A DNA stretch of 64,000 bases, taken from positions 15,088,239 to 15,152,238 of the forward strand of contig CM046330.1 in the NCBI GenBank assembly GCA_025403435.1. Direction: 5' to 3'. Both the position numbers and the translations under genes were made by a program. This stretch comes from Artocarpus heterophyllus. Lineage: Eukaryota > Streptophyta > Magnoliopsida > Rosales > Moraceae. Below the pieces are notes generated by a model, which worked only from the letters and a program-made list of their open reading frames with translations, made no database searches and had not been told where the DNA came from. Positions 49,293-60,574 of this stretch are shown here, piece after piece (position 1 is the stretch's first letter; each line of letters starts with the position of its first letter).

Positions 49293-49989
49293 TGTTGCAG
49301 ATGTGGAACCAAATCAAGTCGACACCCTAGCAAAAAGAAAGAAAAAAGGATAAATGCAGTCCTCGTGAGGCAGGAAGCAAGCGCCGCGGCTCTGCTAGGA
49401 GAGCGCCGCGGCGCTGGGACAAGGGCGCCTAGGCGTTAGAAGCAATGGGCCGAGGCGTCGAGTGAATGGTGCCTAGGCGCTGCAGGGGAGAGCCACAGCG
49501 CTCGTTTCGAGCGCTGCAGCGTTGACGCACTGTGTTGCGCGATATTTTTTGAGTCAGAGTCGAACTCAAACGCCCTAAAAAGGGGAAACTACTAGGGTTT
49601 CTCATTAGTTGCTATTTTTTTCTTCCTTTGGGTATAAATAGACATAAGGTGGCTACGGTTGTGTGTGTGTGACATTGTGAGTGGCATTATTTTGTGTGAG
49701 GCATAATTCTTGAGAGCTCCATCCTTGAGAGAGAAAAATTCCCACAGGGTGCTAGATAGAAGAGAGTTTTGGTAAGCACAATTTGAGAGTGTGTGAGAAA
49801 CTTCTTTTGTCATCTGTAATCTCCTTCATCATAGTGGAATCTGCAAGCGGCAAAAACAGGACGTAGTCTCAATTTTGGACGAACCTGTATAAAAATTTGG
49901 TGTCTCTTTTTCTTCTTTTCTCCTATTTATTTTCTGCAATTATTCGTTCTTGTGATCCTTAGAATTAGGAGTCGCTTAATTCCCCAACA
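49293..49989 (+). repeat. 5' LTR of the Tork/Tnt1-like element
   Basis: It starts TGTTGCAGATGTGG and ends CCCCAACA. A TATA box (GGGTATAAATAGAC) is near 49630-49643. The U3 part holds GC palindromes such as AGCGCCGCGGCGCT and GCGCC-AGGCGT. Confidence 0.95.
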
Positions 49990-49991
49990 AG

Positions 49992-50003
49992 TAGTATCAG
50001 AGC
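49992..50003 (+). other. Primer binding site of the Tork/Tnt1-like element
   Basis: TAGTATCAGAGC, one base off the TGGTATCAGAGC complement of initiator tRNA-Met, two bases after the 5' LTR. Confidence 0.85.
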
Positions 50004-50023
50004 GAAGGTTTTGATCAAGAACG

Positions 50024-52668
50024 ATGACGGGAGAAGAAGGTTCGGCAGCCGGTATCATCAAATTCGATAGTTCAGATTTTTCCTATTAGAGGATGCAAGT
50101 GGAAGACTACCTCTACAGCAGGAAACTGCACTTGCCCTTGGGTAATAAGCCTGAAGGCATGAAGGATAAGGAGTGGAATCTCCTTGATAGACAGGTGCTG
50201 GGTGTGATCCGTTTGACCCTGTCAACGAACGTTGCTCACAACATTGCAAAGGAGACTACTACAGCAGGATGATGAAGGCTCTGTCAGAGATATATGAGAA
50301 GCCCTCAGCCAATAACAAGGTACATCTCATGAAGAATCTTTTAATTTAAAGATGCCTGAAGGTGCCTCGATTGTAGAGCATCTGAACAGTTTCAACACCG
50401 TCTTGAACCAATTGGTCTTGGTAGAGATTAAATTCGATGATGAGATCAATGCCTTAATCCTCTTGGCCTCGTTACCGAATAGTTGGGAACCCATGAGGGT
50501 GTCTATTACAAATTCGCTTGGGAATGCCAAACTGAAGTTTGTTGATGTCAGAAACTCTATTCTGGCAGAAGAAGTTCGCAGGAAGGATTCAGGTGAAGTC
50601 TCAACGTCGAACTTGGCCCTTAATGTTGATAATAGGGGCAGGAAACTTGACAGGCATTCCAACAGGGATAATGGCAAGAGAGGCAAGTCAAGGAATGGGA
50701 GAAGCAAGTCAAGAAACGGTAGGACTATGGAGTGTTGGAATTGTGGGAAGACTGGCCACTTGAAGAAGAACTGCAGGGCTCCAAGGAAGAACGAAGACAA
50801 GACTAATGACGCAGCTAACGCCGACACTGAAGAGCAACAGGATGCCTTAATCTTGTCAGTTGACAGTTCTTTTGACTCGTGGGTGATAGATTCAGGAGCA
50901 TCATTCCACACCACTACACACCGCCATGTCCTGGAGAATTATATTGCTGGAAATCATGGTAAGGTTTATCTTGCTGATGGAGAACCTTTGAATATTGTTG
51001 GCATTCAAGATGTTAGTTTAAAAATGCCTAATGGGTTTGTGTGGAAGATTCATAAGGTGAGACATGTTCCTAAACTAATGTGCAACTTGATTTCGGTGGG
51101 GCAACTGGATGATGAAGGACATAAAGTGACCTTCAATTGTGGAGGTTGGAAAGTCACGAAATGAGCAATGGTTGTTACTCGGGGACGCAAGGCTGGAACT
51201 CTCTACATGAACTCTAATTGCAGAGATACTATAGCAGTTGCTGATTCTGCTGTCAATACCAAGCTATGGCATTATAGGCTCGGTCACATGAATGAGAAGG
51301 GTATGAAGGTGCTTCACTACAAAGAAAAACTGTCGAGTTTGAAAACTGTTGATCACAGTTTGTGTGAAGCCTGCATCTTTGGTAAACAGAAGAGAGTTAG
51401 TTTCTCAAAGATGGGTAGAGAGCCTAAGTCCAGGAAATTGGAGCTAGTTCACACTGATGTGTGGGGGCCTCGCCGGTGACTTCCCTTGGTGGCGTAAAGT
51501 ACTATGTGACATTCATAGATAACTCAAGTAGAAAGGTTTGGGTTTACTTTCTGAAAAACAAATCTGATGTCTTTGATGCTTTCAAGAGATAGAGAGCCAT
51601 GGTGGAGAACGAGACAGATTTGAAGGTGAAGTGCTTGCAGTCTGACAATGGGGGAGAGTATTTAGATGAAGATTTCAGACGGTACTGTGCTGAGAATGGA
51701 ATAAAGATGAGGAAGACCATTCTAGGGAAACCACAACAGAATGGGGTAGCTGAGAGGATGAACATGACTTTAAACGAGCGTGCCAGAAGCATGAGATTGC
51801 ATGCGGGGCTGCCAAAGATGTTTTGGGCTGAGGCAATTAATACATCCGCTCGTCTGATCAACAAAAATCCATCCACATCAATGAAGTTCAAGCTACCGGA
51901 AGAAGTTTGGAGCCATAAAAAAGTTGATCTCTCTTACTTGAGAGTGTTTGGGTGTGTTTCTTATGTTCACATTGATCCTGCTGCTAGAAGTAAACTTGAT
52001 GCCAAGTCAAAGAAGTGTTTTCTGGTTGGCTATGGTGAACTTGACTTTGGTTATCGTCTCTAAGATGACCAAAGTCGAAAGATTATCAGGAGCAAGGATG
52101 TGATTTTCAATGAAGGTGTTTTGTACAAGGACAAAGACAACACTGACTCCAAGGGTTCAGGTTCTGAAGACAAGAAGCCTGAGGTGATTCCATTGAAGGA
52201 TCTTCCTGAAGTAGAAGTGGAGAATCTAGAGGTTGAAGACCAAGAAAATGTAACTCCAAAAGGAAACTAGAGGACTCCTGCCACACCAGTTAGGAGGTCA
52301 AGCAGGACCATCAGACCGCCGCAAAGATACTCCCCAACTCTACATTACATCTTATTGACTGACAGAGGTGAGCCAGAGAGCTATGATGAAGCCGTGAAGG
52401 CTGAAGATTCGGTCAAGTGGGAGTTAGCCATGAGGGACGAGATAGATTCCTTAATGTCCAATCGGACATGGCAACTGGCAAAGTTACCACAGGGCAAAAA
52501 GACCTTACACAACAAGTAGGTATACTGGATAAAAGATAAAAGTGATGGCAACAAATGGTATAAGGCAAGGTGGGTGGTAAAAGAATCCAGAGATATGCTC
52601 ACCAAGATGGTTCCTATCGAGAAACTGAAGTTGTGCACAACTTCAGTTGGACTTCTCCAAGAGGCGTG
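50024..52668 (+). pseudogene. Broken gag-pol of the Tork/Tnt1-like element
   Basis: Gag starts with ATG at 50024 (MTGEEGSAAGIIKFDSSDFSY) and meets TAG at 50087-50089, where the family has Trp (TGG to TAG). A frameshift follows before 50352. From 50352 the frame is open to 51164 and contains the zinc knuckle CWNCGKTGHLKKNC and the protease site WVIDSGASFHT (about 50880-50910). After a stop come the GAG-pre-integrase segment (LWHYRLGHMNEKGMKVL, 51265-51315) and the integrase with HTDVWGP, QSDNGGEY and GKPQQNGVAERMN, interrupted by stops near 51475 and 51590. Beyond 52050 the C-terminal integrase region runs into WIKDKSDGNKWYKARWVVK (about 52520-52580). It then jumps directly to DMLTKMVPIEKLKLC, the very end of RNase H. 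So the polymerase core is missing. Confidence 0.9.
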
Positions 52669-52715
52669 AGAAGTCGTTGCCGCTACAGTTGGAGACATGG
52701 TGATTGATTGTCTCC

Positions 52716-52725
52716 AAGTGGGAGA
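52716..52725 (+). other. Polypurine tract of the Tork/Tnt1-like element
   Basis: AAGTGGGAGA lies one base before the 3' LTR start TGTTGCAG. Confidence 0.8.
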
Positions 52726-52726
52726 T

Positions 52727-53423
52727 TGTTGCAGATATGGAGCCAAATCAAGTCGACACCCCAACAAAAAGGAAGAAAAAGGGATAAACGCAGTCCTCGT
52801 GAGGCAGGGAGCAAGCGTCGCGGCTTTACCAGGAGAGCGCCGTGGCGCTGGGACAAGGGCGCCTAGGCGCTAGAAGCAATGGGCCGAGGCGTCGAGTGAA
52901 TGGCGCCTAGGCGCTGCAGGGGAGCACCACAGCGATCGTTTCGAGCGCCGCGGCGCTGACGCGCTGTGTTGCGCGATATTTTTTGAGTCAGAATCGAACT
53001 CAAATGCCCTAAAAATGGGAAACTACTAGGGTTTCTCATTAGTTGCTATTTTTCTCTTCCTTTGGGTATAAATAGACATAAGGTGGCTAGGGTTGTGTGT
53101 GTGTGACATTGTGAGTGACATTATTTTGTGTGAGGCATAATTCTTGAGAGCTCCATCCTTGAGAGGGAAAAATTCTCACAGGATGCTAGATAGAATAGAG
53201 TTTTGGTAAGCATACTTTGAGAGTGTGTGAGAAACTTCTCTTGTCATCTGTAATCTCCTTCATCATAGTGGAATCTGCAAGTGGCAGAAACAGGATGTAG
53301 TCTCAATTTTGGACGAACCTATATAAAAATTTGGTGTCTCTTTTTCTTCTTTTCTTCTATTTATTTTCTGCAATTATTCGTTCTTACGATCCTTAGAATT
53401 AGGAGTCGCCTAATTCCCCAACA
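52727..53423 (+). repeat. 3' LTR of the Tork/Tnt1-like element
   Basis: Same length and ends as the 5' LTR. It has the perfect palindrome GCGCCTAGGCGC, where the 5' LTR copies have mostly decayed by transitions. Confidence 0.95.
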
Positions 53424-53428
53424 GTTAG

Positions 53429-55159
53429 CTTTGTGGATCTTTCATCTTTTAAGAAGGGTATTTCTTGTATGGTTTGCTATACTCCTGAAATGATAGTGTA
53501 TGGTTTTGCAACTGAAGTTTTCTTTTGGTACTAATTTCTTCTACCTCCGTAAAAAATACTCAAAAGATGTGTGGTTTTGTTCCCCTTTAATTTAAGAAAG
53601 GAAAAATAAATAAATATCAGGCTATATCAAACACCACATATCATTGTCATTGGTTCATCTTCGTCGGAGTGTGAGTCTTTGGAGTCCACCATTGGTTCAT
53701 TGTCAGTCGCTTAGTCTTGCACTGGTTTTGCTCTTTTTCTATTCCTCTCTCACTCTCCCTCTATCTTCCCGTTTCTATCTATCTCTCCTTTCTCTCGTCA
53801 TTGACGGTGGACCTCACCATTGGTTCCGTGGTCACAAATCTCGGCCTAGCCATGGTGCAACCTACTTCTACACAAAGGAGATCAAAGATCAACGATGCCC
53901 CAAGTCTTGCAGTGTCATTCCCCACATACCATTGCAACCTTGCCCTCCTCATCCAAGGCTTTATGACAATGACAAAGCTTCATCAATGAAGCCCCAAGAT
54001 TCGCAATGCCGTCCCTTGCGTCTTCCTCCTCATCGTCATAGACCATCGCGACCTCGTTTGCCTTGTCCATGGCTTTGTGATGACAACAGACCACGGGTTT
54101 GTGACAACGCTAATCCGGCAACGATCTCGAGCGACAGAGGAGAAAAAAGAAAGAAAGAGAAAGAAAGTGCTAGGGTTACAATCTTAAATGAGAAAGAGAG
54201 AGAACAATGAAAAGAAAGGCAAACGAGAGAAGAGAGGAAAAAGAACAAAAAAAAAAAATTTATCTATAACTTATTTTAATTTACTATTTACTAAAAATGT
54301 TTTCAAATATTTGACATTAATTGTAGTTTACTTTTCTAAAATTGCTATTTTTCTCACACTCTTTTTTTTTTAACAAATTGAAGCATAAGTTGTACAGATT
54401 AGTGCCCTAAAAATGAGATATATTGTATACTTTTATTATATTTAAAATCAATAAAGATTAAATATTTATTTCGTGTGTCAATAGGTCGTCTTTATTTTTA
54501 TATTGGTGATTGTATAACAAGCAAACTAAAGTTCCAAGACTGTTGAATTCTAAATCTTAAATCACACATATTATGTAGAGTGATATATTTACAAAATAAT
54601 AGTCTAAATACATAATCTATAATTTGTAGAACAAAGATGGACACTTTATTCTTGATAAGATTATAATAAGTGTTGTTTGGACTAAAAATGATGCTTTTAA
54701 ACCCAAATTTAGGTTGTTATAAATAATAAAACTCGATGAGTTCGAGGTGGAATCCACAAGGAAGTCTTTCGATTTGAACAAATAAGTTTATAAATATTTA
54801 AAAATAAAAATAAATATTTACAATTTTACAAAATGGCATGAATTAAAACAATGGGAATTGGTGGAAGTTTGAGCTACAAAACAAAAGACAAGAAGTGAGG
54901 CTTGGATCAAATTTTGACTCTGATTGTGTGGAAATTTGTATTTTGATCCCAATTTAAAATTTCTTCACAATTTTGTTTCCATTTTTGCTCCATATTCAAA
55001 GATACTGACAAATAAGCCTGCCAAAATATATTATTTTACAAATACTTAAAATGGTAAAAGATATGAGAGTGGTACTCGAGAAGAGAAAGCGAGGTAAAGA
55101 TGAGCCACTAATAGATGGACTATGGAAAAAAGATCAATTTTTTTCAAACTTCTATATTA
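53429..55159. other. Region between the copia element and the CACTA coding remnants, no host gene seen
   Basis: A 188-codon ORF at 53644-54210 has Pro/Arg-rich composition and overlaps other frames of equal quality, so it is not called as a gene. The GC-richer patch 53640-54180 followed by a GAAAGAGA tract resembles transposon untranslated sequence. The left end of the CACTA element could lie here, but no CACTA terminus was found. Confidence 0.4.
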
Positions 55160-56880
55160 GAAGAGACTTTTTGTTTGTCATTGTTTAGATGTTATGCATA
55201 TTGAGAAAAATATTTGTGAATCAATAGTTGACACATTGTTTGACATTCCGACAAGACTAAGGATAGTGAAAAAGTACAGTTAGATCTCATGAAAATGGAG
55301 ATTAGGCCTAATTTATTTCTTGAGAAAATAGGGAATCTGTACTTAGTTATTTCTGACGAAGCACACAGTTATCAAAAGGGGAAAAAAGAAAGCTTTGTGA
55401 ATGGCTTGCTGTGCTAAAAGTGTTGGACGGCTATTCTTCGAACTTTAAAAAGTTGGTGTCGATGAAGGATTTAAAACTTATTGGCATGAAAACACATGAT
55501 TGTCATGTGTTGATGCAACAATTATTACCACTTGCGTTGCGGGGAATTTTAACAAAAGATGTGAGATTTGCAATTACCAAGTTGTGCTCTTTAATTCAAT
55601 ATGCTCCAAGGTAATTGATCCACTTATGCTAGATTCACTACAATCGAAATTGGTACAAATCTTGTGCATGCTTGAGAAGTATTTTCCACTGGCATTTTTT
55701 GACATCATGATTCATCTAACGATGCATTTAGTACGTGAAGCTTAAGTTATACGTACCAGTACATTTAAGATGGATGTACCCATTTGAAAGGTATATGAAG
55801 GTTTTCAAGGGCTATGTAAAGAACCGAAATAGGCCAGAGGGATGTATCATAGAAAGTTACATAGTAGAGGAATCGGTTGAATTTTGCTCCAAGTACTTGC
55901 CCAATGCGGAAGCAATTAGGGTACCAAAGACAATAAGCGTTGAGGCTAAGGGACTATTTATTGGCAATCCTTCCTCGGTAAACCGAGGGGAGTGAGAGCA
56001 AGCTTGTTTTTATGTCTTGCATAATGCTAATGAAGTGGAGCCTTTCATTGAGGTACACATGAATGAATTAAAAAAGGTGAACCCGAAAAGAGCAAGAAAT
56101 GAGAAGTGGTTACAAGATGAACATAATTGGACCTTTTGGGAGTAGATTATAGAACACATCTATGCCTAGTGCTCCACATCACGAGATAAAAACATGTTAC
56201 AAGACTTAAAGAACATAGCTAGAGGACCGTTGTCGATAGTTACAAGGTATATATTATATTTTATAAATGGTTACACTTTCTCCACTCGCGAAAGAAATGA
56301 AAAGTATTCTGTCCAAAATAGTGGTGTGATTCTTCATGCCAAGGCTATGCATATTTCCTCCGCCAAGGAAAAGAATCTGATGTATGGGGCCATGAACTAC
56401 TTTGGTTTCATTGAAGATATTTAGGAACTTGATTAGGGGGGATTGTGTATAGCACTGTTTAAGTGCAAGTGGGCCGACAATAACTATGTTAAGACCAATA
56501 ATGACGATGTCACGGTAGTTAACTTTAGGAGATTAGGATACAAAAATGATCCATTCATCATGACACCACAAGCAATCTAAGTTTTTATACAACGGGTCTT
56601 AAAGATTTGGAATTGTTCCTAGTCGTCCTAATGAAGCCAATAGTAGTTATTGATGGTGAAAACGGACATCCCCTCATTGACAAAGGGATTGCCACTGGTT
56701 AAAGAGATTAGAGATTTTGGTGATAATGTTTCCCACTTACTTCATGAAGATGTGGAATGGACGTGTATTGAGGAATCAAATAAAAAAAGAGGAAAAATAA
56801 GCATTTGTAAACAAATTTATGTCAATTTATTTCAATGTAGTTTTTTTTTTTTTGTTTTTTCTTCTTTTTTAAGCTAAAAG
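55160..56880 (+). pseudogene. CACTA TNP2-type transposase, C-terminal part with DUF4218/DUF4216 (broken)
   Basis: The sequence encodes DVMHIEKNICESIVDTLFDIP (55185-55250, about 20 residues of a conserved motif) and then KTHDCHVLMQQLLPLALRGI (about 55485-55545). It continues through frameshifts with SKVIDPLMLDSLQSKLVQIL, CMLEKYFPLAFFDIMIHLT, PVHLRWMYPFERYMKVFKGY, VKNRNRPEGCIIESYIVEES, INGYTFSTRERNEKYSVQNS and a DUF4216-like FGFIEDI. These are the DUF4218 and DUF4216 regions found after the catalytic part of plant CACTA transposases. At least five stops or shifts are present. Confidence 0.9.
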
Positions 56881-57014
56881 ATATATCTATATATAGTTAT
56901 GTTTGTGATAAAAACAACAAAAAGCAAAACTTTGGGCCATTGGATGTATAACACACGGGTTGGCCACCCTAGACAAATGAGAAAAAGGTTTGAAAAATGG
57001 GTGTTTCTGACCAA

Positions 57015-57190
57015 TTTTTCACAACGGTTTTTATAAAAAACCATTGTGAATTAATCCTTTACACGACGATTTTTTAGAAAAACTGTCGTGAAAGCTCCTC
57101 CATATTCCATGATGGTTTTTCTAAAAAACTGGTCGTTGTATCTTATCATTACACGACAGTTTTTCTCAAAAACCATAGTGTAATGGGGAA
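57015..57190. repeat. Array of four short hairpins (internal)
   Basis: Four imperfect palindromes of about 28-32 bp follow one another, built on the pattern CACGACGGTTTTT-AAAAACCGTCGTG. One example is CACAACGGTTTTTATAAAAA continuing to ACCATTGTG. They resemble the array at the element's right end and are probably transposase-binding subterminal repeats. Confidence 0.75.
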
Positions 57191-58149
57191 CTAACATGGT
57201 ATAGTTTTAGCCCCCACTCTAATTTAAGCCCACGTTAAGGCTTATGATTTGAAATTTCACATCTCTCTCTCACACATTTCACCCCAAAACACCCTCTCTT
57301 TCACACTCTGCCGCCACGACACTATCGCTGACTGCCTCCCTCAACCCAACCCGATGCCACACTGTTGCTGCCGCAGCCCTTGATCCCAAACCCACAAGCA
57401 AGCAAGAAGAATAGGCTAATGACCTAAACCCATGTCGTCACCATCTTCCTTTCTCTCTCTCTCTCTCGCCTCTTCTCATCTATCAAATCCTGACGACCTT
57501 TCCTTATGCCATGTCCCTCGCTGTAGCTGTTGAGGTAGCCCTCTAACGAGCTCTCATCATCCCTGCTCATAGTCATCGTCGTTTTTAGCACTGTCATGTA
57601 ATTTTGCTGTTGGAAATCCTATAAGTCCTATTTTATTCACTATTGTACTCCTGGTAATATATCATGCGTGTGTATATTGGTAATGATAAAAGATTTGTTA
57701 AGCTATGATTACATTGATGAGTCTGATCATTTGGTAAAAAATCCTTTATGCCCTAGGTTCTAAAACAAACCAGTTTCGTGGAATAGAGAATATTAAATAT
57801 TTAATCTTGAACTAATTAAATTAAGTGTGTTTAACAAGAGTTTTTCTATGTATAATTTGCATAGATTAATTAGCCTTGATTTGCATAGAGTTCTTTTGGA
57901 ATTGTAAATAACCTTGGCCTTGATTTAGTAGAGGTATGACGAAATGTGTTTTTTTTATAATTTTATTAGCTGCATTAGATTTTGAATTTATTTAAACTAA
58001 AGAAAAATAAGGGCACAAAATGAATATGGTTCTATGGTTGGTCGAGATAGATATTGAGTGCTTGAGCAATTATTGGTATGTTATTATCTTACTTATATTA
58101 CATATATTAATTATTCTATCATTAATATGTTACTAACACAGCAAAATAC

Positions 58150-58985
58150 AATTAGCTGAGATGGGTGTGCTACTATCACGGGAGGAGTTGTGGGTAAACT
58201 CACGTCAACGTCTTGATGGACAATTTCAAAATCCAAATTACGAAGAAATTGGGAACTTGATTGTAAGTTTATTAAACTCAAATTCTTAATTTCTAATTTT
58301 ATCTTTTAAAGCACATTAAGAACAACTTGGTTTGTTATTGTTTTACAGGATGGATACATGCAGCAACAAAGTCAAGGGACCTTCGAGTCCACCGATAATG
58401 ATGACATATTGATGAGGGAACTAGGGAAACCAGAATATTCAGGACGTATTCACGGTCAATCTAAGCATATCAAGCAGTCTCAATACTTTGACCTTTGACT
58501 AACTTCAAAATTCGATTCCTAAATGTCAAAGATACAGTGGGAAATTATAAAACTACGAGGTCTTGTGATCGAATTTCTTTCCCAAGGAGGTGTTAAACCA
58601 ACAGATGAGACTATTTCATAGCATAACAACTTCTAGGCTAGCTACAACCCTCTCGACAACAAAGTAGGAGCTCTAAAAGCTCTAAAAGTACCATTGTCAC
58701 CTCATCGTCAAGAGCTCGAACAACAACAAGAATACAGAATCTTTGTTGATGATAGAATTAATGATGGGTGTAATCTTGTTACGCTTGAAAAGGCATAGAT
58801 GGAGAGTCTTCCAACTAATACAATCCATGGAAGATCCTTAGGCGACAAAAACGTGCGTGTTAACATTATTATCCCTAGAGTTAGAACAGGTGAATTACCT
58901 GCCCTGACAATTGAAGCAACAACTATGGGTAAAACTACTAGAAGATTTATTGCATGGCCAAAATAGTTAATTGAAGCCGTTGCAA
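58150..58985 (+). pseudogene. CACTA accessory gene, TNPA/Ptta-like (broken)
   Basis: One exon reads IQLAEMGVLLSREELWVNSR up to 58262 (donor GTAAGT). The next begins at 58349 after TTTTACAG with DGYMQQQSQGTFESTDNDDI and ends at a TGA at 58498. Later pieces match the same family: LPTNTIHGRSLGDKNVRV (about 58809-58862) and TTMGKTTRRFIAWPK (about 58922-58966). The pattern fits the plant transposase family Ptta/En/Spm. Stops break it. Confidence 0.7.
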
Positions 58986-59424
58986 TGACAAAGATGAGTC
59001 AAGCACCTAGACACATTCCTGAAGATGTTGAGGGAAAGAAACACCCAAAAAAGAAATGTGCTAGAAAGTAAGAGAGTCACAACCTAAGGTAGAACAACAT
59101 CAAGCGGTTGGGAAATAACCCTTTGTGAATGAGTCCCTGCCTTTATTTAACTTCTCTTTAGTTCCTTTAGAATTTATGTAGTTGGTTTTGTACGCACTTG
59201 CTTTCATACGAGATAGGTCGGTGGTTCAATGCCCGATACTAGGAAGAATCACTAGCAATGAAATGCCTATCTATGTGGGGTACAAAGACACTTACTACTT
59301 CATCAACTTTGATAAAATTGGAGCAAATTGTATAATGGTATACCTTAGGTAATATATTTATCCTTGATTCTTACTTTTTTAAATCTAAGTAGAGTTGTAA
59401 GGTATGTTCAAATAAGTTAGTGCA

Positions 59425-60040
59425 TTGTTTTATTGTAGTTTTTTGGCGGAATATTGTGAACATCAAGGCAAGGCTCACAATTTCAGCTTCATATCGCCGG
59501 GCCTTGTTTCATGTGTTGCAAGAAACCCACATAGTGATTTTATAGAGTGCACAACATCACTCCTCAACCTTTTAGCTCAAACATCAAAAGGAAAATTATT
59601 CTTTATGCCATACATATTGGAGAACATTGGATGTTGGCACTTGTTTCACCATGGGAGAACCAAATATTTTGGTTTGATCTCTTCAGACACTAATCATGCG
59701 ATGATTTCGTATCACTCACCGGATTGTAAGTATCAAATTTTCTTATAAAATTAACTATGTTAAGTTTTACATAATTGTGTTTATTAATTAATTTTAATCA
59801 TGACACGTTGTTAGAGCGCTTAACAATTAAAAATTTTAAGTGAGAGGCTGTGTAACAATACGAATAAATAGAACGCTATATTCCCACCGTAAGTGTCCTA
59901 GACAAGAAGGAAATGTAGAATGTGGTCTTTTATTTTACATTACATGCAGGACATACTTAATTATGGTATACAAAGGCTATCAAAAAAAGGAATTTTATAT
60001 ACCTAAAAATATAAATGAGGTTAGAGTTGAGTGGGTATAA
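59425..60040 (+). pseudogene. Ulp1-like cysteine protease remnant of the CACTA element
   Basis: The piece at 59440-59600 reads LAEYCEHQGKAHNFSFISP and LLNLLAQTSKGKLFFMPY, matching the Ulp1-like (C48) proteases carried by many plant CACTA elements. After an intron-like gap, 59890-60030 encodes CPRQEGNVECGL, the segment with the catalytic Gln and Cys, and then INEVRVEW. The His-Asp part is blurred (CWHLFHHGRT where the family has HWVL). It is probably not active. Confidence 0.75.
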
Positions 60041-60215
60041 TTTGTAAGTAGATATCTCACATATAACTAGAGTAGTAGATAAATGATTATGTAAAATGGT
60101 TCAATGTAAATGATTTTATAGTATTTCAATATACATATCTTTTTTTTGCAATCAAGACCTTGTAGTAATAGATAACACATGATACTGGCTATTCCATGAA
60201 AAATCAAAAATTCAG

Positions 60216-60574
60216 GATATTTTTTGTCCACGACCAATTTCCACTGATAGTTTTTATTGAAAACCATCGTGGAAGCATATCCTTACACGATGGTTTTTCA
60301 CAGTAACCGTCATGTAAGGTTCAAGGATACCATTTTTTATGACAGCTTTTTAAAAAACCAAGTAATGATGACATTCCATGACTATTTTCTGAGAAAACTG
60401 TCGTGATAAATTGGTGCCAACTATTCCCAATTGGCACCTAAATAAAAGTTCCACGATATTAAAAAACCGTCGTGAAAACTCAAGATAGTACCACAACTGA
60501 GGATTTTCATAACCGTTATGAAAGTTTTCTATGACGGTTTAAAACCGTCGTGGAAGGCCCAATTTGTAGTAGTG
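60216..60574. repeat. Subterminal hairpin array and right terminus of the CACTA element
   Basis: About six imperfect palindromes on the pattern CCACGACGGTTTT-AAAACCGTCGTGG lie in 340 bp and end with TTTGTAGTAGTG. Subterminal arrays of short motifs next to a CACTA end are diagnostic of this superfamily. Confidence 0.82.

Larger units (their letters stand above)
49293..53423 (+). mobile_element. Internally deleted Ty1/copia (Tork/Tnt1-like) retrotransposon, 4,131 bp
   Basis: Two direct LTRs of 697 bp each (49293-49989 and 52727-53423) start TGTTGCAG and end CCCCAACA. GTTAG flanks the element on both sides (49288-49292 and 53424-53428) as a 5-bp target duplication. The primer site (49992-50003) and polypurine tract (52716-52725) are present. 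Gag, protease and integrase are recognisable, but most of reverse transcriptase and RNase H is deleted, and stops break the frame. It can move only with help, if at all. By eye there are about 43 LTR mismatches (about 6%), mostly transitions and no length change, so it is younger than the other LTR elements here but not recent. Confidence 0.95.
55160..60574 (+). mobile_element. Decayed CACTA (En/Spm-type) transposon, left end not found
   Basis: In order on the plus strand: TNP2-type transposase C-terminal half (DUF4218 and DUF4216 regions), a hairpin array, a TNPA/Ptta-like gene, a Ulp1-like protease remnant, a second hairpin array and a terminus. The right end reads TTTGTAGTAGTG at 60563-60574, the inverse of CACTACTACAAA. 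The N-terminal transposase half and the left terminus are missing or unrecognisable, so the element is truncated or rearranged. Confidence 0.85.

Noticed and set aside
50327..50914. 195-codon minus-strand ORF
   Set aside because: It is the reverse of the copia gag-protease frame, which has the zinc knuckle and DSGA motif on the plus strand.
53644..54210. 188-codon ORF on the plus strand
   Set aside because: Pro/Arg/Ser-rich composition, overlapping ORFs in other frames, no domain, and no splice or promoter context. More likely untranslated transposon DNA.
59221..59250. GGTTCAATGCC as a tRNA B-box
   Set aside because: No matching A-box or cloverleaf could be formed, and it lies within CACTA-derived sequence.
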